From Candidatus Aenigmatarchaeota archaeon (GTDB lineage: Archaea > Aenigmatarchaeota > Aenigmatarchaeia > CG10238-14 > SCSR01), in assembly GCA_016213525.1 (NCBI GenBank), contig JACRAE010000003.1, positions 1 to 32,964 of the forward strand: a stretch of 32,964 bases of DNA, read 5' to 3'. Positions 6,908 through 14,735 of the stretch are shown one piece after another. Both the position numbers and the translations under genes were made by a program. Within the stretch, counting starts at the first letter, position 1, and each line of letters starts with the position of its first letter. Below the pieces are notes generated by a model. That model was given only the letters and a program-made list of their open reading frames with translations. It did no database searches and was not told where the DNA came from.

Positions 6908-7663
6908 ATGAAAACGCTAATTATGGATGAAGTTCATCAGTTCTACATGAGGAATTTGACGGTGGTTGTTCTTGTGGCCGCCATTTTGTCGGCGGCGTCC
7001 TACCTGAATGTGGACGCGCCGAGGGAGATGTCCGAGGCCGCGCCAGGAAAGGCTGAGATATTCGTCCCGGGCGTCGACCAGAAAGGTAAGGGCGTGATAG
7101 GAAAGTTCGAGGTGGAGGTCTTGCCCGGCGACGGAAAGATACTGACCAACATAGACCACCTTCTGTTCTTCGTCGACACCCAGTACTCGATGCAGACCGC
7201 GAGGTCAGTGGCCGCAAACTTAACCGGCCTCGACCTTTCCGGTTACAATCTGGTCTACGACATAACGTCAGGCAACGGCAACGCGACGCAGGTCATCGAG
7301 GGTCCGTCCGCTGGGGCATCGATAACCATAGCCACCATAGCCGCGCTCCAGAACATGTCGCTGAGCGGAGACGTGATGATAACAGGCGCGATAAACAGGG
7401 ACGGCACTATAGGGAAGATAGGCGGCATAGAGTCGAAGGCGAAGGCCGCGAAGCTCGCCGGGGCGAAGGTCCTTCTGGTGCCGGAGGGTCAGGGAATAGG
7501 CGAGATGTACAAAGTCGAGTCCGGTTGCGAAGACGTGAAGAGGTTCAAAGTATGCAGGACTAGCTACGTCTCGGAGGCGACCATAGGCAGCACGGAGGAC
7601 GGGATAATAATCAAAGAGGTCGGCAACGTCACCGAGGCATTAAAGTATTTCGTACCACAATAG
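6908..7663 (+). CDS. Membrane-anchored Lon-type (S16) serine protease without AAA domain
   Basis: A 251-residue protein with a short cytosolic tail, one membrane segment (about 17-32) and an S16 protease domain from about 65. The catalytic dyad is visible: Ser134 in EGPSAGAS and Lys177 in IGGIESKAKAA, aligning with Lon GGLKEKLLAA. The ATPase module of LonB is missing, so it should degrade already-unfolded or membrane-proximal substrates, probably on the outer side. ATG 6908 is chosen because upstream extension would run into the SRP RNA; ATG 6923 is an alternative. It starts 22 bases after the SRP RNA and heads a tight operon with a pseudo-site-2 protease, a YdjM-like protein and uracil-DNA glycosylase. 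Confidence 0.88.
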   Translation: MKTLIMDEVHQFYMRNLTVVVLVAAILSAASYLNVDAPREMSEAAPGKAEIFVPGVDQKGKGVIGKFEVEVLPGDGKILTNIDHLLFFVDTQYSMQTARSVAANLTGLDLSGYNLVYDITSGNGNATQVIEGPSAGASITIATIAALQNMSLSGDVMITGAINRDGTIGKIGGIESKAKAAKLAGAKVLLVPEGQGIGEMYKVESGCEDVKRFKVCRTSYVSEATIGSTEDGIIIKEVGNVTEALKYFVPQ

Positions 7664-7669
7664 TTAACC

Positions 7670-8275
7670 ATGGACTTCTCCAAGGACGAGTTCAAAGACG
7701 TGCTACTGGCCATAATGATAACGACCGCTGTCTTCTCCTATAACGGCAGCTGGAACAGGTTTTTCGAGTTCGTGCCCTCTATTTTCATCATAGCCGTCGT
7801 CTCCACCCTGATGCGCCAATGGATGTACAAGAAGCTGGCTGGGAGGTACGGGGCGAAAGCGTACTTCAAGCTGTGGCCCTTCGGCTCCATAATGAGCATG
7901 GTGCTCGCCCTCGCCTCGACCCTCAAGCTGGCTGCGCTCGGGTCGGTCGTCATCTACTCGCAGAAGTTCGCCAAGTGGAAGAGGAAGTTTGAGAAGTACT
8001 CCAACTTCACCGAGCTGACGTACAAGGAGGCGGGAATCATAGCCGCGGGCGGCCCGGGAACCAACATAATATTGGCCATACTCTCGTGGTCGGCGTTCTA
8101 CGTTTCTGGAAACGTCTTCTTCCAGTATGGGACGTACGTCAACGCATGGATAGCGGTTTCCACCCTCATGCCCGTCGGCCAGCTCGACGGATCGAAGATC
8201 TTCACGTGGAAGCCCTGGTTCTGGCTCGTCATGGTGGCGGTCTCTGCAATCTTTTTGTTCAATGCGATGCCATAG
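7670..8275 (+). CDS. Site-2 protease (M50) homologue lacking the HExxH motif
   Basis: A 201-residue polytopic membrane protein related to archaeal site-2 proteases. The conserved frame is clear: RYGAKAYFKLWPFG after the active-site helix, AAGGPGTNIILA in the middle helix, and NAWIAVSTLMPVGQLDGSKIF carrying the Asp173-Gly pair. In active homologues the segment before RYG is HE-x-x-H; here residues 49-53 read R-Q-W-M-Y, so both zinc-binding His and the catalytic Glu are gone. It should therefore be a pseudoprotease, comparable in logic to inactive rhomboids, possibly presenting membrane substrates to the Lon-like protease encoded 6 bases upstream. That partnership is inference. Confidence 0.82.
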   Translation: MDFSKDEFKDVLLAIMITTAVFSYNGSWNRFFEFVPSIFIIAVVSTLMRQWMYKKLAGRYGAKAYFKLWPFGSIMSMVLALASTLKLAALGSVVIYSQKFAKWKRKFEKYSNFTELTYKEAGIIAAGGPGTNIILAILSWSAFYVSGNVFFQYGTYVNAWIAVSTLMPVGQLDGSKIFTWKPWFWLVMVAVSAIFLFNAMP

Positions 8276-8283
8276 GTTGAAAG

Positions 8284-8820
8284 GTGCTATGTTTGCTTGG
8301 AATGACAAAGGGGCTACTGTACCACAACGCGATGCAGCTGTCGATACCCTTCTGGCTCACCGCCCTGTCCGTATACAGCTTCCCCGGGGCGGACTGGATC
8401 AAGCTCGGCGCGGCCGCGTTCCTGGGCGCCGTGCTTCCCGACCTGGACCACTTCAGCATGTGGAGGCTCAAGAGGCACAAGAACATAGTGGACTTCGTCC
8501 GGTTCTGCATACAGGCCGACAGGTACAGGAAGGCGTTCCTGCCGTTCCACAACTACGCCGCGATGCTGATAGTCACAATAACCGCGGCGATATTCTCCAA
8601 CATAGACACGTACGTGTTCGTGTTCTTCGTCTCCTTCCTCGTGCACCTGCTGTTCGACTACATAGCCGACCTCTACATGATAAAGCAGCACGCGCACTGG
8701 AAGCTGAGGAACTGGCTGAACGAGGATGACGGAAGGGCCGCCTCCAAGAAGACCAAGTCACGGAGCGGGGGAAAGAAATGGCACCAGAGAATACGGGCCC
8801 GGATGAAACGACAGGCCTAG
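8284..8820 (+). CDS. YdjM/DUF457-like membrane protein, possible metal-dependent hydrolase
   Basis: A 178-residue membrane protein with the pattern of the YdjM (DUF457) family: an early AVLPDLDH motif after a hydrophobic segment, a histidine in FLPFHNYAAM where the family has HR/THS-type residues, and FLVHLLFDYI near the end of the membrane region. The last 45 residues are a basic cytoplasmic tail (KKTKSRSGGKKWHQRIRARM). The GTG at 8284 is used; ATG 8302 is an equally plausible start that removes six residues. It is the third gene of the Lon-like operon. Predicted hydrolase activity in this family is not experimentally settled. Confidence 0.72.
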   Translation: MLCLLGMTKGLLYHNAMQLSIPFWLTALSVYSFPGADWIKLGAAAFLGAVLPDLDHFSMWRLKRHKNIVDFVRFCIQADRYRKAFLPFHNYAAMLIVTITAAIFSNIDTYVFVFFVSFLVHLLFDYIADLYMIKQHAHWKLRNWLNEDDGRAASKKTKSRSGGKKWHQRIRARMKRQA

Positions 8821-8841
8821 AAACCCGCGGATTGAATTTTT

Positions 8842-9387
8842 ATGAATCTCGAAAAAATAAAGAGCGAGGTAGTGGGCTGCACCAAGTGCGGGCTCTGCAA
8901 GACCCGCAAAAACGCGGTCCCCGGTAAGGGCAGTCCCAAATCGGACATAGTGTTCGTCGGCGAGGCCCCCGGCGGGACGGAGGACGAGAGGGGGGAGCCA
9001 TTCGTCGGCTCTGCCGGGAAGAGGCTCACGGAAGCGCTTGAAAAGAACGGCCTATCGCGGGACTCTGTGTACATAACGAACGTCGTGAAGTGCAGGCCGC
9101 CGGGCAACAGGGTCCCGACCGAGGAGGAGCGCGCCATGTGCATGCAGTATCTGGAGGCGGAGCTGGACGCCATAGGGCCCAAGGTGGTCTGCGTACTGGG
9201 CAACACTGCCAGCAGCTCCGTCCTGGGGCAGGCCGACATAACGAAGAACCGCGGGAAGATGGTGGAAAAAAACGGCAGGAAGTACTTCCTGACTTTCCAC
9301 CCGGCCGCCGTCATCTACAACCAGAAGCTGGCCGCGGTTTTCGAGGGCGACATCGCCACGCTGGCTAAAATCGTCAGGGGAATTTGA
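8842..9387 (+). CDS. udg: Family 4 uracil-DNA glycosylase (iron-sulfur)
   Basis: It removes uracil from DNA after cytosine deamination, starting base-excision repair. The 181-residue length is typical. Four cysteines that bind the 4Fe-4S cluster sit at 13, 16, 84 and 100, almost matching the known archaeal enzyme. The active-site motif GEAPGGTEDERGEPFVGSAG is at 40-59 and the second motif is HPAAVIYN at 153-160. TNVVKCRPPGNR joins the cluster region to the substrate pocket. It lies 21 bases after the YdjM-like gene, so is probably the last gene of that operon, and is convergent with tRNA-Val. Confidence 0.95.
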   Translation: MNLEKIKSEVVGCTKCGLCKTRKNAVPGKGSPKSDIVFVGEAPGGTEDERGEPFVGSAGKRLTEALEKNGLSRDSVYITNVVKCRPPGNRVPTEEERAMCMQYLEAELDAIGPKVVCVLGNTASSSVLGQADITKNRGKMVEKNGRKYFLTFHPAAVIYNQKLAAVFEGDIATLAKIVRGI

Positions 9388-9401
9388 GGAAAAACACGGG
9401 A

Positions 9402-9473
9402 TGGGTCTGCAGGGAATTGAACCCTGTTCTCCGCTGTGTGAGAGCGATGTCCTAACCGTTAGACTACAGACCC
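9402..9473 (-). tRNA. tRNA-Val (CAC)
   Basis: On the minus strand, acceptor GGGTCTG pairs with CAGACCC, discriminator A (9402). The anticodon stem TCGCT/AGCGG encloses loop CTCACAC, anticodon CAC. The T-arm is CAGGG/CCCTG with TTCAATT. There is no intron and no encoded CCA. A TATA-like TTAATTA (9499-9505) is about 29 bases upstream. Confidence 0.95.
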
Positions 9474-9513
9474 GACAAACAAGATTGGTAAGAAAGGCTA
9501 ATTAAGCTGAGGA

Positions 9514-10443
9514 CTAGTTGAGGTTGTCGGACTTGATCACGTTGACCGAGGTCCTGCCCTCTATCAGGTAGCCGTAGTCCAGGGTCAGCTGCACCGTCTT
9601 GCCCTCGTGCTTGCCGTCAGCCACGTTCGGATCGACCTTGCAGGACACGGTCCTCTTGTTGCTGGTCATCCTGACCTTCGTGTCGCCGACTATCGTGCAT
9701 CCCTGCGACTTTATGGAAATCTTGTCCAGGTCAGAGGAGACCGAGCCCGAGTAGGGCCTGCCGCCTGCGGTGTTTGATATGTCAAAGACTATCCTGAAGT
9801 CGTCTGTGTTGCTGGACACGAGCGGTATGTTGCCCCTGACCGCGACGCTCATCGGGCCGGCCGAGGTCGTGAGCGAGCTTATCCTGGACTGGCCGATGCC
9901 GAGGCTCTTCACATCCGGGTCGTTCCTGTGGTACAGAATCATCTCCAAGTTCGAAACGGTCTGGTACGTGTAATCGACCCTTCCCGTGACCGAATAAGAG
10001 ACATCCGTCGCCTTCTCCTTCGGGGTCGCCTCCCAAACTTGCCTCGTGAACTCGCCGGGTATGTTCTTGGACGGATTCGCCTGCGCGAGCGTCGACGCGC
10101 CCTTCTCTATTTCGTTCTTGCTGGTCCACGACAAAGAATCGCCCAGACCGAAGACCTCGTACTTTATGCTCTTGGCGTCCGCGCCGCCCCTGTTCTCAAG
10201 CTCCATCGCAAAGGAGACCGGCTGGTCACCGTCCACGGTCGCTATGTCCGGGGCGAAGCTCGTTATGACGACTCCTGCGGAGCCCATCCCGAGGCCGACT
10301 ATCGACCCGCCACCGGATCCGAAATTGAAGATTCCCGGAAACGCGAAAATTGCGACGACCGCGATGACGATGACCGCTATTATAGCAATAGCTGCGCCGC
10401 TTCCCTGACCCTTGAGATGATCAAAAGTAGTGTCTCTGGCCAT
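9514..10443 (-). CDS. Single-pass surface protein with pilin-like N-terminus and beta modules
   Basis: A 309-residue protein with a short N-terminus ending in LKGQGS, then one strongly hydrophobic helix (residues 17-38), a Gly-rich linker (FGSGGGSIVG) and an extracellular part that looks all-beta. Two modules end in Tyr-x-Tyr strands (Y158/Y160 and Y290/Y292). The second also has Cys249 and Cys268. KG before Q-x-S just ahead of the helix resembles an archaeal class III (prepilin peptidase) cleavage site, but the usual Glu5 is absent, so a plain membrane anchor is the alternative. A TATA box at about 10473-10481 suggests its own promoter 49 bases after the preceding surface gene. Confidence 0.83.
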   Translation of the reverse strand: MARDTTFDHLKGQGSGAAIAIIAVIVIAVVAIFAFPGIFNFGSGGGSIVGLGMGSAGVVITSFAPDIATVDGDQPVSFAMELENRGGADAKSIKYEVFGLGDSLSWTSKNEIEKGASTLAQANPSKNIPGEFTRQVWEATPKEKATDVSYSVTGRVDYTYQTVSNLEMILYHRNDPDVKSLGIGQSRISSLTTSAGPMSVAVRGNIPLVSSNTDDFRIVFDISNTAGGRPYSGSVSSDLDKISIKSQGCTIVGDTKVRMTSNKRTVSCKVDPNVADGKHEGKTVQLTLDYGYLIEGRTSVNVIKSDNLN

Positions 10444-10492
10444 TAGTATCTCAAGATAATTGGGAGGGAAATGATTTAAAGCTGTTGAGAAT

Positions 10493-11878
10493 CTAGGAAA
10501 CGGTTATCGCGGCCTCGTTCTTCAGGCCGTTTGGCGCCGTCGCGAGTATCTTCCAAGTTCCCTTGTTCGCGTACGAGAGCGGGGACAACACCATCGAGAA
10601 CGAGCCGGAGGAATCAGTCGCCTTCTGGCCTATGCCAACGATGTTCCCTATGGCGTCTGTCATCTTTATCGTCACCTGGATTCCAGACGATGGCGGGGAA
10701 ATCGAGCCTGATACCGTCATCTTGTCCCCGGAGGCGTACGCTGACTTGTCGGCAGACACTGAAAGTCCGGACACAACCACATCGGTGGCAGGCGGAGCGC
10801 CTATGACTATCGGGCTCGAACCTCCGGTGGACCCCCCGGTCGAACCTCCGGTGGAGCCCCCGACCGTGCTGCCGCCGGAACTTGAGGATGATGTTGGGTC
10901 TTCGGCGGCCTTGTCGTCCTTAGGCAGAATTGTAAACGTGTCGGAGAAGGCCATCTTGTACGGGTAGTTGAACTTGAATCCTATCGCGCCGTGGTAGAAC
11001 TCGTCCTTCTTGTTCGGCTGGAACGTGCACTCGAACTCGAACGGAACCTCGAAGCCCGTCAGCGACTTGAGCCTGTCGCTCGTCGTCGTGCTGAAGTCCA
11101 CGAGGCTCATCGTGCCCGTCTCAATCTTGTCGCACCTGACCAGGTCGAACCCGTCCAGCCTGTCGATCTTCAGCTGGCTGCCGCTCATTATTATCGGCTC
11201 CACATCGCCCGCGCCGAACGCGCCCCCGACGTGCTGCACGCTGAACGACATGTCGAACGGTATGTCGCTGTAGGCGTATATCGCCGGTGCGCGGCCGCTG
11301 ATTGGCCTGGCCGTCGGCGGGGTGAACTCGAGGTGTATCGGGCCGTAGGTGTTGGAGCTCGCCGAGAACTCCTGGCCGGACGGGGGGTTCTTGCTGTTTA
11401 TAATCGGCATCTTGAACTCGCGCTCGCCGTCGTAAGAATAGGATACTGAGTAGTGGACGTCCGCCGTCGTTATCTGGGTCACGCCCTCCGCGGCGGTCAG
11501 GGTTATCAAAACGTCGACGGGCTCGCCCTTCGGCAGGTCGAACGTGCATGACCCTTTGTCGCCGCACTTGATGGTCGACGTCAGGCCCGTCGGCGGGTCA
11601 AGCTTGACTTCTACGCCCTTCACGTCCTTCGGCCCATTGTTCACAACGATGAACTCTATGGTCGTCTTCTGACCCTCGTACAATGTCTGGTCGGAGATGA
11701 ATTTCTCTATCACCTGAACGACATCGTCGCTGTATGTTATCTGGTTGCTCTGCAGGAACCCTGGCAGGTTGAGGGTGCCGGAGTTCTGGAAATAAAGGTA
11801 GAGCACTATGACTCCGACGACGATCAGACCGACAATTATTATGGCGGTCGAGTCGTCTTGGCCCTTGCTGTTCGGCAT
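10493..11878 (-). CDS. Large surface protein with Gly-Ser-Thr linker and C-terminal Ig-like domain
   Basis: A 461-residue protein: short N-terminus ending SKGQDDS, hydrophobic anchor (11-30), then extracellular beta domains. The first (about 50-165) carries Cys105/Cys111 and a YSVSYSYD strand (Y147/Y149). The second (about 195-320) carries Cys249/Cys284 and Y305/Y307. A low-complexity linker of GGST units at 330-355 leads to a C-terminal domain (about 366-461) whose VSGLSVSADKSAYASGDKMT start is typical of bacterial-type Ig or macroglobulin-like adhesion domains. It lies 6 bases after the preceding gene, so is co-transcribed. The role may be cell-surface structure or attachment; no enzyme motif is visible. 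Confidence 0.83.
   Translation of the reverse strand: MPNSKGQDDSTAIIIVGLIVVGVIVLYLYFQNSGTLNLPGFLQSNQITYSDDVVQVIEKFISDQTLYEGQKTTIEFIVVNNGPKDVKGVEVKLDPPTGLTSTIKCGDKGSCTFDLPKGEPVDVLITLTAAEGVTQITTADVHYSVSYSYDGEREFKMPIINSKNPPSGQEFSASSNTYGPIHLEFTPPTARPISGRAPAIYAYSDIPFDMSFSVQHVGGAFGAGDVEPIIMSGSQLKIDRLDGFDLVRCDKIETGTMSLVDFSTTTSDRLKSLTGFEVPFEFECTFQPNKKDEFYHGAIGFKFNYPYKMAFSDTFTILPKDDKAAEDPTSSSSSGGSTVGGSTGGSTGGSTGGSSPIVIGAPPATDVVVSGLSVSADKSAYASGDKMTVSGSISPPSSGIQVTIKMTDAIGNIVGIGQKATDSSGSFSMVLSPLSYANKGTWKILATAPNGLKNEAAITVS
10814..10891 (-). repeat. Coding tandem repeat: Gly-Gly-Ser-Thr linker
   Basis: The stretch encodes residues 330-355 of the 461-residue surface protein, a Ser run followed by four GGST-type units. 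The DNA repeats a 12-base unit (plus strand CCGGTGGACCCC and variants), which makes it prone to slippage length change. Confidence 0.8.
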
Positions 11879-11884
11879 CTGGTA

Positions 11885-13021
11885 TCAGCTCGACCTGTAG
11901 TAGACTATCATCGTCGCGTCCGAGAGAGTGTAGGACGCCTCTTGGGCGAAGCTGAACACCATGGAGTTCCTGTCAGACATCGCAATCGGGGACCCGAATA
12001 TGTCCCTCGCTATGTTCACGTTGAACGACGTGACCGGGGGCGCGTCCTCGTATATCGTCTGCCCGTTGAGGGATATCCTCATCGGCGGCAGCGGGGCCGT
12101 CGACTCGTCCACGTTGTAGACCAGCTGCAGGTGGTCGAACTTCTTGTACTCCTCCGGCGAGAGGCTGAAGTTGAACACCTTGTCGACCCTTCCCTGGTAG
12201 TCGATGTCCAGGCTCACGTCGCGTATGCTGTAGACGTTCTCCGCCCAGAAGAACAGACCGGGGTTCTCGGCCCTCACGGTGACTGTGTTGGACCTCCTGA
12301 GGTCGCTCATGTTCAGCGGCACTATGACCTCGCCCGGCCCGACGACCTCGCTGAATATCTGCCTGCCGTTCTGGGTCACGATGACGGGACCGTAGTTGTT
12401 GGCGTCCTCTACAATGAACCTAACCGATGCGCCGGTCAAAATCGGCATCTCCTCGTCCTCGATCACGCCTACGAGGTTGAGCGGCTTCTCATACAGGTAG
12501 CTCTTCGTAACGAACGTGCTCCCGAATGTGTCGAGAGCCCTGCTGCCCGCAAGATAGGCCACCCTGAAATCACCCATCGGGACCGTCTTCGACGTGAGCT
12601 TCTTGACGGATGAAACTGTTATCGCGACCTGTATGTCGGCCTTGCCCTCCTTGCCCCAAACGGTCACGATTCCCCTGTGGGTCCCCGGCGAGGCTATCCC
12701 CGGGACGTTGACGGTCGCGGTTATGCTCTTCTTGTCCCTCAGCGCGCCTATGTCAGTCTCGGACAGCTGTATCCAATCTGCTATCTCGCCCGAGGTCGTG
12801 ATGTTCACGCCGGTGACCTTGCCGGATATGTTGAACACGAAGCTCTCGTAGCTCCCGGGGTCGAGGCTCATCTTAACCTCCAGCGGCCTCACCGTGGGCG
12901 GGAACTCGCTAGGCGTGGAGAACGCCAGCAGCAGTATCCCTATGAATATAATCGCCCCGACCGCTATGATGGAGAACTCGTCGAACTTTCCGCCGAAACT
13001 GTCGTCGCCCTTCATCGCCAT
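11885..13021 (-). CDS. Surface protein with single N-terminal membrane anchor
   Basis: A 378-residue protein. Residues 1-15 are charged (MAMKGDDSFGGKFDEF), followed by one hydrophobic helix (about 16-36) and an extracellular all-beta region. A first Ig-like domain (about 45-137) contains VPGIASPGTHRGIVTV, the pattern of domains resembling NEW3/COG1470 alpha-galactosidase-associated repeats. The remaining 240 residues are probably a jelly-roll-like fold, ending in a strand pair with SFAQEASYTLSDATMIVYYR. No cysteines or catalytic motif are evident. It is between two other surface genes with gaps of 17 and 6 bases and follows a GTGAGG ribosome binding site, so it is the second gene of that operon. 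Confidence 0.82.
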   Translation of the reverse strand: MAMKGDDSFGGKFDEFSIIAVGAIIFIGILLLAFSTPSEFPPTVRPLEVKMSLDPGSYESFVFNISGKVTGVNITTSGEIADWIQLSETDIGALRDKKSITATVNVPGIASPGTHRGIVTVWGKEGKADIQVAITVSSVKKLTSKTVPMGDFRVAYLAGSRALDTFGSTFVTKSYLYEKPLNLVGVIEDEEMPILTGASVRFIVEDANNYGPVIVTQNGRQIFSEVVGPGEVIVPLNMSDLRRSNTVTVRAENPGLFFWAENVYSIRDVSLDIDYQGRVDKVFNFSLSPEEYKKFDHLQLVYNVDESTAPLPPMRISLNGQTIYEDAPPVTSFNVNIARDIFGSPIAMSDRNSMVFSFAQEASYTLSDATMIVYYRSS

Positions 13022-13038
13022 AATCGAAATCCCTCACA

Positions 13039-14508
13039 TTAACTTGGTTTTGAGAACATTAAATTCTTGAGCCACCCGAGCAAATTGTCCAAATCGAACA
13101 CCGCCGGGTTGTATCTCGGCTCGCTGAACTTCGGCTTCGGCTCGCTGTCGCCGTTGTCCGACGGCTTCAGCTCGGCCTTCTTGGAGGCGGCCTTCTTGGA
13201 GCATGTGCCGTCCTTGCAGCCGCTGGGGCAGAACTCTATGTCCGACACCTTGACGCCGTTGGTGGTGGTGAATATCGCCTGCCTGAGGTTGCCCTTGCAC
13301 ACGTACCTCACCTGCTTCACGGCCTCAGCTACCTCGGCGGCGGCCGGCGAGGAGTAGCTTATGTTCAGTCCTTGCCTCTTGGCGGCCAGCTCCGCGTCGG
13401 TCGAATAAACGAAGAAGCTGTTGGTGTCCTCGTGGTCCTCGTCGCCCTCGAACGTCACGGTGAACTCGACCCTGTACTTGCCAGGCAGCGTCGGTATTCC
13501 CCTGCACACGATCTCGTTCACGTGCTTCTTGGCGTCCGCGTTCTCGACTATGACCACGGACTCGCCGCAGTCCATCTCGACGTCGCAACCATAAGCATCC
13601 CTGCACATCCTGGCGTCGACGTTGACCTTAGTATCCTCGGTCCCGAGGTTCTCGACGAATGCCCTCGCGCTTACCTCCCTTCCAACGACCGTCGATGGGG
13701 GGTTGTTCGACGTAAAGTCTATCTCTATGTCATCGTCGGACTCCTCTATCTCGACCCTGTCCTCATCCTCGTCGGATTCCGTCGGGTTGCACGCCGCCGT
13801 CGCAACGACCCTCATGTTTATGTTGTCGTTGTAGTTCTTGGTCAGCACCTTGGTCGCGAACTTGAACGTGGTGTCGGAGTTCTCGGGGTAGTTCTCAGTG
13901 GCGGACTCTATTACGTTGCCGTCCGCGTAAAGGTCCAGCGTGACCTTGGACGGGGAGTTTCCCAGGAGCGAGACGTCGACGTAGGTCCTGACCTCGTCGT
14001 CCTTCGCAAAAGTGCTCTTGAACTCGTCGGAGTCCTTTTCCTTGAACCTCATGTTGCCGACGCGGACCTCGCAGTCCTCGATGGCCTCCCTCACCGTGAT
14101 CTCGGCGTCGCCGATGCCGGTGTAGATGCCGCCAGTGGCGCGGGCGGACACCTCATACGTAAGGCTCGTCGCGCCCGAGGGCACGGAAACCTTCATCAGG
14201 GCCGTCTCAGAGTCACCCGGCCTTATGTAGAGGACGGACGGATTCAAAGATATGCCGAAACCGTCGCTTGAGTAGCCGGTCATGTTGAACGTCTTCAGCT
14301 CGCAGCTGTCGGGGTCCTCGTTCTCGACCTCGACCGTGAAGACGGCCGTCTGGCCGGGCGGCGACACGATGCTGGACGGATAGATGGTCACGTCGGGGAC
14401 TTCGTCCCTGCATATGGTATCCGCGTACGACTGACCTGCAAAAAATGCTAGAAAGACGACGGTGAAGGCGGAAAAGACTAGGAATGAGCGTGCGGAGTCC
14501 TTCCTCAT
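13039..14508 (-). CDS. Secreted cysteine-containing surface protein, first gene of surface operon
   Basis: A 489-residue protein with a classical signal peptide (about 1-29: basic MRKDSAR, hydrophobic core, QSYA). Four or so beta-sandwich domains follow. The first begins PDVTIYPSSIVSPPGQTAVF and has the ENEDPDSCELKTF pattern of CARDB/NEW3-like repeats. An acidic linker (ESDEDEDRVEIEESDDD) separates the second from the third, which is rich in Cys (MCRDAYGCDVEMDCG). The C-terminal part has a small Cys cluster (CPSGCKDGTC) and a short amphipathic end that might bind the membrane. The TATA box (minus CTTTAAATG, about 14530-14538) lies inside the end of the eS17 gene, 26 bases from the ATG. Confidence 0.82.
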   Translation of the reverse strand: MRKDSARSFLVFSAFTVVFLAFFAGQSYADTICRDEVPDVTIYPSSIVSPPGQTAVFTVEVENEDPDSCELKTFNMTGYSSDGFGISLNPSVLYIRPGDSETALMKVSVPSGATSLTYEVSARATGGIYTGIGDAEITVREAIEDCEVRVGNMRFKEKDSDEFKSTFAKDDEVRTYVDVSLLGNSPSKVTLDLYADGNVIESATENYPENSDTTFKFATKVLTKNYNDNINMRVVATAACNPTESDEDEDRVEIEESDDDIEIDFTSNNPPSTVVGREVSARAFVENLGTEDTKVNVDARMCRDAYGCDVEMDCGESVVIVENADAKKHVNEIVCRGIPTLPGKYRVEFTVTFEGDEDHEDTNSFFVYSTDAELAAKRQGLNISYSSPAAAEVAEAVKQVRYVCKGNLRQAIFTTTNGVKVSDIEFCPSGCKDGTCSKKAASKKAELKPSDNGDSEPKPKFSEPRYNPAVFDLDNLLGWLKNLMFSKPS

Positions 14509-14531
14509 GAACCTAGGTTCGGACGGTACAT

Positions 14532-14723
14532 TTAAAGCCTTTTCTGTTTCTTCAGGCTGGTGACGTAGCCCGTGACGACATTCAGGTTCTTCCTTGAGCT
14601 GGAAACGGTCATGCTCTTGACGACCTTCTTGTTCGCAGCGTAGTCGTTAGAGAAAGCTTCAGGGTTGGCCTCGAAGAGCTCCCTTCCTACCCTCTTGATG
14701 AATATCGTTTTTATTCTTCCCAT
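14532..14723 (-). CDS. rps17e: Small ribosomal subunit protein eS17
   Basis: A 63-residue ribosomal protein shared by archaea and eukaryotes. The N-terminal MGRIKTIFIKRVGRELFEA and FSNDYAANKKVV match the family, followed by KNLNVVTGYVTSLKKQK at the end; length is normal. It lies 12 bases after the splicing-endonuclease gene and has a strong AGGAGGT ribosome binding site overlapping the endA stop codon, so it is translated from a shared message. Its 3' end overlaps the promoter of the surface operon. Confidence 0.95.
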   Translation of the reverse strand: MGRIKTIFIKRVGRELFEANPEAFSNDYAANKKVVKSMTVSSSRKNLNVVTGYVTSLKKQKRL

Positions 14724-14735
14724 GTGTTTAACCTC

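Noticed and set aside
10814..10891. Possible CRISPR or satellite repeat
   Set aside because: The 12-base period encodes a GGST linker in frame; no spacers.
11858..12613. 251-codon plus-strand frame over the surface operon
   Set aside because: Antisense to a surface gene with clear membrane anchor and domains; repetitive Arg/Val/His content typical of shadow frames.
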